Source: Pedobacter ghigonis
GTDB taxonomy: Bacteria > Bacteroidota > Bacteroidia > Sphingobacteriales > Sphingobacteriaceae
DNA: 64,000 bases
NCBI RefSeq assembly: GCF_903166585.1
Contig: NZ_CAESCM010000002.1
Location: forward strand, 434,001-498,000
Direction of reading: 5' to 3'
This document shows positions 53,118 through 61,585 of this stretch, piece after piece; positions within the stretch are counted from its first letter, which is position 1, and every line of letters begins with the position of its first letter. Below the pieces are notes generated by a model, which saw only the letters and a program-made list of their open reading frames with translations, was not told the DNA's origin and ran no database searches. The position numbers and the translations under genes were made by a program.

Positions 53118-54698
53118 ATGAAAACGATCATAAAATTATACATACCACTTATTTTATCTGGATTAGCATTGATAACTGGGTGTACAAAAGACTTCGAAAA
53201 AATTAATACAGACCCGGTTTCGGTTGGGCAAGAACAATATAATCCTAATTATTTATTATCAACAGCACAGCTAAACTATACCGGAAGTATCGATTTCGCT
53301 TACGAAACCTGGCGCGGGAATTTAATTTATGCCTCTACCATGATGCAAGGAATGTCATCAGTAATTGGTTATTGGGCCGGCGATAAGTACATGTTAAACG
53401 AAGGTTATACTGCCGCCTACTGGGAAAAGGCTTATCCCGATCAGGTAAAATACGCTGCCGATCTGGTAGAATTTACCAAAGGAAAAACCCAATACAATAA
53501 TGTTTATCAAATGGGCAGAATCTGGAAAGCCTTAATTTTTGAGCGCCTTACCGATTTATATGGCGATGTGCCTTATTTTGATGCAGGTAAAGGTTATTAT
53601 ACCGGAAACTTGTACCCTAAATACGATGCGCAACAAGCCATTTATGCCGATCTTTTAAAAGAGGTTGATGAGGCAGGCAATGCCTTAAGCACAAGCGGAG
53701 ATGCAGTAACAGGCGATTTGGTATTTGCCGGCGATGTGGCAAAATGGAAACGATTTGCTGCCAGTTTAATGTTGCGTATGGCCATGCGTTTAACCAAAGC
53801 AGACGCTACTTTAGCACAAACTTATATTAACAAAGCAGTGGGCAAAACCATGACAGGCGATGCAGACAATGCTTTTTTCAAGCATGATGTTAATGGTAGC
53901 CGGGTTACCCAGAACAGAAATGCCCAGGTTTTATTGGGCGATGGCGGTCAGGAGAATTTTTATACCAGATGGAGCAGTACATTTATCAACTACTTAAAAA
54001 CCAATAACGATCCGCGTTTAAGTAAAGTAGCCGTAACTAAACTGTATTTAACTGATGGGACTAAAGATCAGAACCCTGCTTATATTACTACAGCTGCGGT
54101 ACAGAAAGGAATGCCAAACGGAAAAGATTTAAGTGGTATTGCCGGTAGAGATATCCGCCAGGATGCATCTTATACCGATTTTACAGATTATTCTTCGCCT
54201 AACCCAGGCATGTTAAAGCGAAACGGTAATACCTTTATCTTAACGTATGCAGAAACTGAGCTGCTTTGGGCCGAAGCTGCCCAACGTTATGGTATTGGTG
54301 GTTCGGCCGCAACACATTATAATGCAGGTGTAACCTCAGCCATGACTTATCTTTCGCAGTACGATGCTGCCATGGCCGTAAGTGCATCCGATGCTGCTGC
54401 TTATTTAATTGCACATCCTTATGTGGCGGCAAATGGTTTAGATATGATTGCTACGCAATACTGGGCACATACCATCACCATGCTCGATTTTTACGAAACC
54501 TGGTCTAACTGGAGAAGAACCGGACTTCCGGTTTTAGTGCCTGTGGTGTATCCTAATACCAACACAGGAGGCTCCATTCCCCGCCGTTTTCCTTACCCGC
54601 TTTTTGAAGGTGTATCTAATGCTACCAATTACAAAGCAGCATCAGCTGCAGTTCCTGGTGGAGATAAACTGGTAGGTAAGGTATGGTGGGATAAATAA
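53118..54698 (+). CDS. SusD-like lipoprotein (pairs with the STN receptor)
   Basis: 526 residues from the ATG at 53118, 19 bases after the SusC stop; an ATG at 53085 overlaps SusC. Lipobox ITGC with Cys22, followed by TKDFEKINTDP, a start typical of the SusD-like group related to PF12771. Central helices include MGRIWKALIFERLTDLYGDVPYF and MLRMAMRLTKAD; the end is DFYETWSNWRRTGLPVL and IPRRFPYP. No enzyme gene accompanies the pair, so the ligand cannot be inferred. A strong terminator follows. Confidence 0.9.
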   Translation: MKTIIKLYIPLILSGLALITGCTKDFEKINTDPVSVGQEQYNPNYLLSTAQLNYTGSIDFAYETWRGNLIYASTMMQGMSSVIGYWAGDKYMLNEGYTAAYWEKAYPDQVKYAADLVEFTKGKTQYNNVYQMGRIWKALIFERLTDLYGDVPYFDAGKGYYTGNLYPKYDAQQAIYADLLKEVDEAGNALSTSGDAVTGDLVFAGDVAKWKRFAASLMLRMAMRLTKADATLAQTYINKAVGKTMTGDADNAFFKHDVNGSRVTQNRNAQVLLGDGGQENFYTRWSSTFINYLKTNNDPRLSKVAVTKLYLTDGTKDQNPAYITTAAVQKGMPNGKDLSGIAGRDIRQDASYTDFTDYSSPNPGMLKRNGNTFILTYAETELLWAEAAQRYGIGGSAATHYNAGVTSAMTYLSQYDAAMAVSASDAAAYLIAHPYVAANGLDMIATQYWAHTITMLDFYETWSNWRRTGLPVLVPVVYPNTNTGGSIPRRFPYPLFEGVSNATNYKAASAAVPGGDKLVGKVWWDK

Positions 54699-54719
54699 AA
54701 CAAATCATCCCTTTTTACT

Positions 54720-54753
54720 AACCGGCATTGCTAAAAGCGATGTCGGTTTTTTT
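54720..54753 (+). terminator. Terminator after the STN-SusC/SusD pair
   Basis: 12-base stem (AACCGGCATTGC / GCGATGTCGGTT, two G-T pairs), 5-base loop, T-run 54747-54753. Confidence 0.88.
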
Positions 54754-54784
54754 ATGCACAAGCCACTCAAAACTTTGATTCAGT

Positions 54785-54794
54785 CAAACGTTTG
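54785..54794. promoter_or_regulatory. CAAACGTTTG operator-like palindrome 1
   Basis: Perfect 10-base palindrome; with flanks TCAAACGTTTGTGC it matches the site at 54934 at 13 of 14 positions. LacI-type core. Confidence 0.5.
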
Positions 54795-54933
54795 TGCGGC
54801 AATTTATCGTGCTTTAACTTCAATACTGCCTTTGCGCTTAAACGTTGTTGTAATCTTTGAAAAATATGCGAAAAACAGGCCCGTACTAAATTTTTAGGTG
54901 AATTTATTTGCCGTATTTTCTTCTTAACTCGAT

Positions 54934-54943
54934 CAAACGTTTG
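54934..54943. promoter_or_regulatory. CAAACGTTTG operator-like palindrome 2
   Basis: Perfect 10-base palindrome inside TCAAACGTTTGCGC, centred 149 bases from site 1, close to 14 helical turns, a spacing compatible with DNA looping. Confidence 0.5.
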
Positions 54944-55083
54944 CGCATTGTTTTAGAAAAAAATGTGATTTGTTTGACCTTACCTTTAAGTAACAAACAA
55001 AACTAGCGTTCCCGAAATAACCTACTGATTATAATTTATTGTAAGCAGTAAAATAACAACTAATCAAACCTAAATTTTTTTTC

Positions 55084-58000
55084 ATGACCAAATTTTACAC
55101 CCGAAGAATCGGCATTCTCGCCGTTTTTCTGCTGGTTGTTACATCCGTATCAGCCCAGTTAAAAATTACCGGAGTTGTCAAGGGCTCCGACGATGGTTCA
55201 ACCTTGCCAGGAGTATCGGTAAAGGTTAAACGTTTAAGCGCAGCTACCAGTACCGATGAGAAGGGAAGGTTTAGCATTGCTGCCGCCAAAGATGCTGTAT
55301 TGATTTTTTCTTATGTTGGCTATAAACCCCGTGAGGTGGAGGTTTCGGGCCGGACTGAAATTAATGTTACCCTAACGGCAGATTCGAAAGCCTTAACCGA
55401 TGTAATTGTAGTAGGTTACCAGAAGCAAACTACACGAAAAGCCACAGGGGCAATTCAGGTGGTTAATGCCGAACAAATTCAGAACCTACCCTCACCAAGT
55501 TTCGAATCGTTGCTGCAGGGAAGGGTTTCTGGTATTAATATTCAAACCTTTTCGGGCGAACCGGGTGTTAGAAATACCTTTACCGTTAGGGGGAATTCTA
55601 CCATTAGCGGCAATTTAAATAGCGATGACCTTGATTTAGCCAGGACAATGAGTACGCCGTTATTCATTATTGATGGAATTCCTTTGTCGGTAACCGATTT
55701 AGAAGGATCATCGGCCACTGGTTCAAACTACCTGGCTGGTATCAATGTGAACGATATCGAAAGCATTGTGGTGCAAAAAGATGCTGCTGCTACAGCGGTT
55801 TGGGGATCGCGTGGTGCCAATGGTGTAATTGTAATTAAAACCAAAAAGGGAGCTACCGGAAAACCTGTTGTCCGTTTGTCTTACTACACAGGTTTAACCG
55901 AGCGCCCTGAATTGCAAAGGACCGTTGCAGGTGCAGAAGAGCGCCAGCAAAAGCTGGATTTATTGAGACAATATGGTACTTACGATCAGTTGGCTTCTAT
56001 TCCTCAAATGTTAACAGATAGTATTAACCCTTCTTTTAACAATGCTACTGATTGGCAGGACCTGTTTTATAAATCAGGCAGAATTAGCAATTATGATGTT
56101 AACGTTTCTGCAGGTAATGAGTTGTTGAACTATCGTTTATCAATGAACTATTACGATGAAGATGGTATTGTTCGGAGCACAGGTTTTAAAAGATATTCGT
56201 TTAGAGGAAATTTTGATTTTAAACTTTCGCCTAAAGTAAATACCAATATGATCCTTGCAGCTTCAAGAATGGATAGAAAACGTGGACTAGGCAGAAATAG
56301 GGATGAAATTGTTCCGGTAAGTGCTGCTGCTATGCCTTCTTCTTTTGTAAAACTTACCGATCAGGATTACGATTTTTACTACGGGCAATACGATAAGATC
56401 AAAGATCAAAATCAATCGGATCAATTTAGTTTGTATAGCCAAACCAATGTAGATATTGTTAAAGGTTTGCAGTATTCGTTTCAAGGGTCCCTTTCAGGAA
56501 ACTTAGAGAACCGCGATCGTTTTCAGCCATCAGAGCTTGATGCCAATGGCGTGTCATACGCATCAAGTAATAAATCAAATTACTTCAGTTATTATTTGGC
56601 CAATGTTCTAACTTTTACCCGGACAATTAATAAAGACCATAGTTTTAACATTGTAGGTATCCAGTCTTATCAGTTCGATCAGAGAAGGAAAACCTTTGTT
56701 GAAGGCTATAATGTACCGACCGATAACATTCAGGTAGTACAGGGAGTGCCACAGAAAGATTTGAGTGGATATTCTGATTTGGGTAAAGCTGCACTGCTTT
56801 CTTTTACAGGTCAGTTTTCTTATGATTATAAATCGAAATATATCTTAAACGCATCTTACCGTGCCGATGCTTCATCGCGTTTTGGTAAGGACACCAAATG
56901 GGGATATTTTCCGGCTGTATCATTAGCCTGGGTTGCTTCTGATGAGTCTTTCCTGAAAAATTTCGAATGGTTATCGTTATTTAAAGTAAGAGGAAGTTAT
57001 GGTTTGTCTGGTACTCTTCCTGATGATTTCTATGCACCTTACAACGTTTGGGATGTAGGTTCGAGCACTTATGATGGAATTGTTACGGCATATCCGTCGT
57101 TTACTAAACCAATTACACAGCCAGATTTAACCTGGAACAAATCTGATCAGCTTAACATTGGTGCCGATATTTATTTGTTTAAAAACAGACTTAATATTTC
57201 TGCCGATTTTTATCGCAAACAAACTAAAAATCCAATATTAACCTTCCCGTTCCCATCATACACCGGCTACAGCCAGGTTTCTTACAACGTTCCATTAAAA
57301 ATATTGAACGAAGGTATCGATCTTCAGATCCAGAGCAGAAACTTAAGTCCTGAAAGCAAATTACAGTGGACCACCAATTTAAACGTGAGTTACAATAAAA
57401 ACAGATTGGCTTCGCTGCCTGATGGTAACAAAAGTTTCTATATGGATAGCAGGGGCTATAATCAATCGTTGTATTTTACCGTTGGCGGACCAGTTTATGG
57501 CTGGGCGCAAATGCTTTATCAGGGTGTGTACAACAACACAGGTCAAATACCTGTTAACCCGCTTACAGGAAAATACATCACTTATTTTAAAGGAAATTAT
57601 GTAGTTAAACCTGGTTTCCCGGCCTGGAAAGATGTTAACGCCGATTACGATGTTTGGAGCGATGAAGATAAAGGAGCAGCCGACGGAGATTTAAGACCAT
57701 CAGGAGATCCAAATCCTAAATTTACCGGTGGTATTTACAATGAGTTTAACTACAAGAACTGGTCGTTTAGCGTTTTAGGTACCTTTACATTAGGACGTGA
57801 TATAATCAACAACCTTAAGGCCAATCAGTATGCAAACGTATTTAACTTCGGAAACCTGGCCGAAAACTTTGCAGGTCAACGTTTACCAGATTTAAGTCAG
57901 GTTGATTATTGGACACCTCAAAAAGCTACTAATCCTAATTACTCAGCTGGTTTCCCTGCTTTGAATCCTTACGGAAGTAACTTCTATCAGTTTTTACCAT

Positions 58001-58254
58001 TTAGTACACTTTGGAATGAGAGCGGCGATTATTTTAAAATCAAAACCATCACTTTGGGTTACACATTTAAAGGGAATTGGTTAACAAAAGCAAAAATTAA
58101 AAGTGCCCGTGTTTACGGTATTATGGATAATATTTACAATTTCCAATCTGCTACAGTTCCTGATGCAGAGCTGGTTACGCCGCAGGGTGAATACACAGGA
58201 GGTGCTTACCCAATACCAAAGAAATACACATTTGGTGTAGAAATCACTTTTTAA
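55084..58254 (+). CDS. SusC/RagA-family TonB-dependent receptor (third fasciclin-type module)
   Basis: 1056 residues: signal peptide (1-24, ends SAQ), carboxypeptidase-D-like domain (about 28-108, ITGVVKGSDDGSTLPGVSVKVK), plug (about 112-262, VVGYQKQTTRKATGAIQV, LLQGRVSGINIQ, FIIDGIPLS, VQKDAAATAVWGSRGANGVIVIKTKKG) and a barrel ending KYTFGVEITF. The YQK linker and LLQG plug motif are shared with the SusC at 13701, which also precedes a fasciclin lipoprotein. The ligand is unknown. Confidence 0.94.
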   Translation: MTKFYTRRIGILAVFLLVVTSVSAQLKITGVVKGSDDGSTLPGVSVKVKRLSAATSTDEKGRFSIAAAKDAVLIFSYVGYKPREVEVSGRTEINVTLTADSKALTDVIVVGYQKQTTRKATGAIQVVNAEQIQNLPSPSFESLLQGRVSGINIQTFSGEPGVRNTFTVRGNSTISGNLNSDDLDLARTMSTPLFIIDGIPLSVTDLEGSSATGSNYLAGINVNDIESIVVQKDAAATAVWGSRGANGVIVIKTKKGATGKPVVRLSYYTGLTERPELQRTVAGAEERQQKLDLLRQYGTYDQLASIPQMLTDSINPSFNNATDWQDLFYKSGRISNYDVNVSAGNELLNYRLSMNYYDEDGIVRSTGFKRYSFRGNFDFKLSPKVNTNMILAASRMDRKRGLGRNRDEIVPVSAAAMPSSFVKLTDQDYDFYYGQYDKIKDQNQSDQFSLYSQTNVDIVKGLQYSFQGSLSGNLENRDRFQPSELDANGVSYASSNKSNYFSYYLANVLTFTRTINKDHSFNIVGIQSYQFDQRRKTFVEGYNVPTDNIQVVQGVPQKDLSGYSDLGKAALLSFTGQFSYDYKSKYILNASYRADASSRFGKDTKWGYFPAVSLAWVASDESFLKNFEWLSLFKVRGSYGLSGTLPDDFYAPYNVWDVGSSTYDGIVTAYPSFTKPITQPDLTWNKSDQLNIGADIYLFKNRLNISADFYRKQTKNPILTFPFPSYTGYSQVSYNVPLKILNEGIDLQIQSRNLSPESKLQWTTNLNVSYNKNRLASLPDGNKSFYMDSRGYNQSLYFTVGGPVYGWAQMLYQGVYNNTGQIPVNPLTGKYITYFKGNYVVKPGFPAWKDVNADYDVWSDEDKGAADGDLRPSGDPNPKFTGGIYNEFNYKNWSFSVLGTFTLGRDIINNLKANQYANVFNFGNLAENFAGQRLPDLSQVDYWTPQKATNPNYSAGFPALNPYGSNFYQFLPFSTLWNESGDYFKIKTITLGYTFKGNWLTKAKIKSARVYGIMDNIYNFQSATVPDAELVTPQGEYTGGAYPIPKKYTFGVEITF

Positions 58255-58273
58255 TCATTAAAAGGAACTTATC

Positions 58274-59728
58274 ATGAAACGAAATACAAAAAAATATCTT
58301 TTAATTTCACTTCTGGCACTAACAAGCATGTTGGGCTGTAAAAAGGAAATTAATCTGGAACCTGAAAATGCAACCTACGATCAGGTATTTTGGGTGAGCG
58401 GACCAAACGTAGAAAAAGCTACGGCTGGAGCTTATTCTTTATTAAGAGATGCTTTCAGAGCTGACAGAAGCTACTTTATTTTTGGCGATTTAGCCGCTAA
58501 CAACTTTAAGCTTGGTGGCGATTACTGGAATTATACCGCTTTAGTTAAAGACCAAAACTTCAACTTTAACTATGCCCCTTATTTAGAGGGAAGCGTTTAC
58601 GACTGGAGCAGGTTTTACAAGGTGATTAATCAATGCCACCTGATTATCGAAAACATCAAAAACATTCCAGATAGTAAATTTACCGGCGGTAGAGCGCAAA
58701 AAAACAGGTTAGAAGGTGAAGCCAGATTTTTAAGGGCTTACACCTACTTCTATATTTCAAGAGTATGGGGCGATGTTATTTTAACTACCGAATCTTTTAA
58801 AGATCCGCTTAACATTCCGGCATTACCACGTACCGAAGAAGCTAAAACATTAGATTTTTGCCTTAAAGATTTATCGTCAGCTACTGCGCTATTAGATTAT
58901 AATCAACCAAAAACCCACGCCAGCAAAGGTAGTGTGTTAAGTTTAACTGCTAATATCTATGCCTGGAAACACGATTATGTTAAAGCCCAGTTATATTGCG
59001 ATAGTGTAATTACATCAAACCGCTATCAATTAGAAACTGTTGCCGACTATAATAAAATTTGGGCGGGTAATTCGAAAGAAAGTATTGTAGAACTCAATAT
59101 GCTTTATGATGCGGTGAGCAGTGCCGAATCAAGCGGTGGTTTCTTTAATGTTTTCCTTTCTGATCCGTTTATTAAAGACAGAGGAACAAACAGTGTATGG
59201 TCTGCTACTGATATTGCAGACGAATTATTTGCTGATACTGAAACCCGCTACGATCATACTTTCGCGACAGCAAGTGATGGTAATACCGTGCTTTTAACCA
59301 AATATTTAAACGTTAATTATTACGATCCCAACGATGCTACCAAATATGTAGTAAGCAATAACCTGGTATTGGAAAGATTGGCAGATATCTACTTGTTAAG
59401 GGCTGAAGCCAGATTTAAAAACAATAACCAGGCTGGAGCGCTTACCGATTTAAATTTTGTTAGACAAAGGGCTCAACTGGCCGATTTTAGTGGTTCGGGA
59501 GAAGATTTGTTTAATGAAATATTAGATGAAAGAAGGAGAGAGCTATTGGGTGAAGGTTATAACGCATTCGATATCATTCGTATGGGTAAACTGCAATACC
59601 TTTTTCCTGATGCCTATACCACCCCGCGTATTGCACAAAAAGGGTATTACTGGCCACTTAATATGAGGACTTTAGCCAAGCAAAATCCATTATTAACTCA
59701 GAACGAATGGTGGAAAGGCCATTTTTAG
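58274..59728 (+). CDS. SusD/RagB-family surface lipoprotein
   Basis: 484 residues; lipobox MLGC with Cys22, then KKEINLEPE. Typical SusD helices: LEGEARFLRAYTYFYISRVWGDVIL, ILDERRRELLGEGYNAFDIIRMGKL, and YYWPLNMRTLAKQNPLLTQN at the end. It resembles the first SusD of the large operon, whose end has the same YWP...NxLLTQN pattern. Nineteen bases after SusC. Confidence 0.93.
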   Translation: MKRNTKKYLLISLLALTSMLGCKKEINLEPENATYDQVFWVSGPNVEKATAGAYSLLRDAFRADRSYFIFGDLAANNFKLGGDYWNYTALVKDQNFNFNYAPYLEGSVYDWSRFYKVINQCHLIIENIKNIPDSKFTGGRAQKNRLEGEARFLRAYTYFYISRVWGDVILTTESFKDPLNIPALPRTEEAKTLDFCLKDLSSATALLDYNQPKTHASKGSVLSLTANIYAWKHDYVKAQLYCDSVITSNRYQLETVADYNKIWAGNSKESIVELNMLYDAVSSAESSGGFFNVFLSDPFIKDRGTNSVWSATDIADELFADTETRYDHTFATASDGNTVLLTKYLNVNYYDPNDATKYVVSNNLVLERLADIYLLRAEARFKNNNQAGALTDLNFVRQRAQLADFSGSGEDLFNEILDERRRELLGEGYNAFDIIRMGKLQYLFPDAYTTPRIAQKGYYWPLNMRTLAKQNPLLTQNEWWKGHF

Positions 59729-59748
59729 AAATCAAAAACAACAAGAAG

Positions 59749-60444
59749 ATGAAAAATATATTTAAAACATTATTTGCTGTTTTAGCACTGGCTGTTATGA
59801 TATCGGCCTGTAAGAAAGATGATTACTTTGTAGGTGGAACCTTGCACAATGCAAAGGTGAATATGACTACATACGATTATTTAAAAAGTAACAGCAGCAA
59901 ATTATTCGATACGCTGTTAATCCTGGTGGATAAAGCCGGATTAAAAGATAAAATAAACCAGTCGGGTGCCAGCTTTTTTGCCCCAACCAATTACGCGATC
60001 AGAAATTACCTGAGTTATAAAACTACTTTAATACAGGTTAAAGATCCTACCAAACGTTACACTTTAGATTCATTAATCAAGTATGACCTTAGTCATTTTA
60101 CCGATTCAATAAATGTTTATCTGATTCCGAAGAAAGTCGAATATGCAAACATGACGAACGATGGTACTTTGTATGCTACCTCAAAAACAGGCGTTAATGC
60201 TGTTGTGTCTTTCGAGTACACCGACGATCCAAAACTAGGTTACAATTCCAATAGTGCCAACAGGCCTCAGATTATGTACTACACTTTTCTAATTAAGCCA
60301 CTTACTGCACCAATTGTGGCCTCAGAGATTTCGGCTACAGATGGTACCAGGGTTAAGGTACAAACCTCAGGGATTGAAACCAATAACGGCATGTTGCATG
60401 TATTGGCTAACGATCATGTACTCTATTTCACCAGGAAAAAATAA
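59749..60444 (+). CDS. Fasciclin-domain lipoprotein
   Basis: 231 residues from the ATG at 59749; an ATG at 59707 overlaps SusD and adds 14 residues before the signal. Lipobox ISAC with Cys21, then KKDDYFVGG. One fasciclin domain: TYDYLKSNSSKLFDTLLILVDKAGLKDKI, ASFFAPTNYAI, NNGMLHVLANDHVL. It is the third fasciclin lipoprotein in the window, each following a SusD gene. Probably a surface accessory subunit. Confidence 0.85.
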   Translation: MKNIFKTLFAVLALAVMISACKKDDYFVGGTLHNAKVNMTTYDYLKSNSSKLFDTLLILVDKAGLKDKINQSGASFFAPTNYAIRNYLSYKTTLIQVKDPTKRYTLDSLIKYDLSHFTDSINVYLIPKKVEYANMTNDGTLYATSKTGVNAVVSFEYTDDPKLGYNSNSANRPQIMYYTFLIKPLTAPIVASEISATDGTRVKVQTSGIETNNGMLHVLANDHVLYFTRKK

Positions 60445-60470
60445 GGGTATTGTTTAAAAAGATAAATTAT

Positions 60471-61454
60471 ATGAAAAGATATCAATATAGCCTTCTGGCA
60501 TTGTTCGCAATAGGCGCATTTGCTGTGGCATGTAAGAAATTACCTGATGGATTTATTAGCAGTGGCATTAGGTATGAAGAATCTCCGGTTACCATTCAAC
60601 AAGGAAGATTAAGGGTAAGCACAGCTTTAAACGTAGATGGTTCCAGTCAGCCATTAAGCATTAAAGTGCTCCATTATTATGATAAGGCAACCGGGAAAAT
60701 AGTAGACGATATGTTTGCTAAGCAATATAAAATAAAAGTATGGACAGGTGCTTATGATCCGCTGGTAGATACTACCGTTGCAAGAATCCAGGCTAAACAA
60801 AAGGATTCTTTGGTTAACCCAATAACCGTTAATAAGGCCAGTGGACAAATTGAAGCCAACTACACCAGTATCAATATTCCCATTGGTAGTTATCAGTTTG
60901 ATTTGGAAATTACCAATCCGGCAGGCACCAAAACCTATCCTAAAATCGGATCATTTGATGTGGTAACAGCACCAACTTACGAGATCCCTTCGCCGGCAAC
61001 CAATGGTGCACGTAAAGTTGGCGACGAAACTAAAAATGTTGGTTTACAGGCTCCGATTGTTACGGTTACTAAAATTGGCGATGGCGATAACAAAGTGATC
61101 TTAAAGTATACCGATAAAAATGGTGTAATTTTCAATCCTGCTGCAGGTGAGGTTACTTATCGACCGCAACCAGGTTTAACTACAGGCTCGTTGCAGACCA
61201 TGAAAATGTATGCCATGAAAACAGAGTTGTTTTCTAACCGTACTGAGTTTACTTTTGGTACCACGCCATTCCCATTAATTTCTTTAGGTAACGGATTGAA
61301 TTACTATTACAGGATTCCGACACAATATTTGAAGTTTGATAACCCGGCGTTACCAAACGATCAGTATTCTGCCAATCCACGTTTCTCATTCCAGTCTTTT
61401 CAGCCGGGAATTTATGAGATAACCGTAAAACTTCCTGATGTAACACACAGATAA
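60471..61454 (+). CDS. DUF5007-like lipoprotein
   Basis: 327 residues from the ATG at 60471; lipobox VAC with Cys21, then KKLPDGF. The mature start (LPDGFISSGIRYEESPVTIQQGR) parallels that of the DUF5007 protein at 12591 (LPDEKDYLS...GR), and both follow a fasciclin lipoprotein and end an operon segment. The middle holds Ig-like segments (IPIGSYQFDLEITNPAGTKTY) and a GEVTYRPQPGLTTG turn. Similarity elsewhere is weak, so family membership is tentative. No catalytic motif seen. Confidence 0.65.
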   Translation: MKRYQYSLLALFAIGAFAVACKKLPDGFISSGIRYEESPVTIQQGRLRVSTALNVDGSSQPLSIKVLHYYDKATGKIVDDMFAKQYKIKVWTGAYDPLVDTTVARIQAKQKDSLVNPITVNKASGQIEANYTSINIPIGSYQFDLEITNPAGTKTYPKIGSFDVVTAPTYEIPSPATNGARKVGDETKNVGLQAPIVTVTKIGDGDNKVILKYTDKNGVIFNPAAGEVTYRPQPGLTTGSLQTMKMYAMKTELFSNRTEFTFGTTPFPLISLGNGLNYYYRIPTQYLKFDNPALPNDQYSANPRFSFQSFQPGIYEITVKLPDVTHR

Positions 61455-61471
61455 TAATCATGGTTATTTTT

Positions 61472-61509
61472 AAAAGCCTGCATTTGCCAAAAGCAATGCA
61501 GGCTTTTTT
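61472..61509 (+). terminator. Terminator of the third SusC/SusD-fasciclin operon
   Basis: AAAAGCCTGCATT pairs with AATGCAGGCTTTT, continuing into GC/GC after a one-base bulge; the loop is short and a six-T run ends at 61509. Confidence 0.9.
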
Positions 61510-61585
61510 ATTGGTAACATTTCTAATGCGATTTTTGATTAACCACACAATAGTTTGATATTTAGAATCCAAACCAACTAACGCA

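Larger units (their letters stand above)
54754..55083 (+). other. Regulatory intergenic region before the third fasciclin-module operon
   Basis: 330 bases with three AACGTT centres: palindromes at 54785-54794 and 54934-54943 (both within TCAAACGTTTGYGC) and a half-matching AAACGTTG at 54840-54847. TACCTTTA at about 54980 resembles a -7 box (seven of eight). No reading frame was recognised. Confidence 0.55.
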
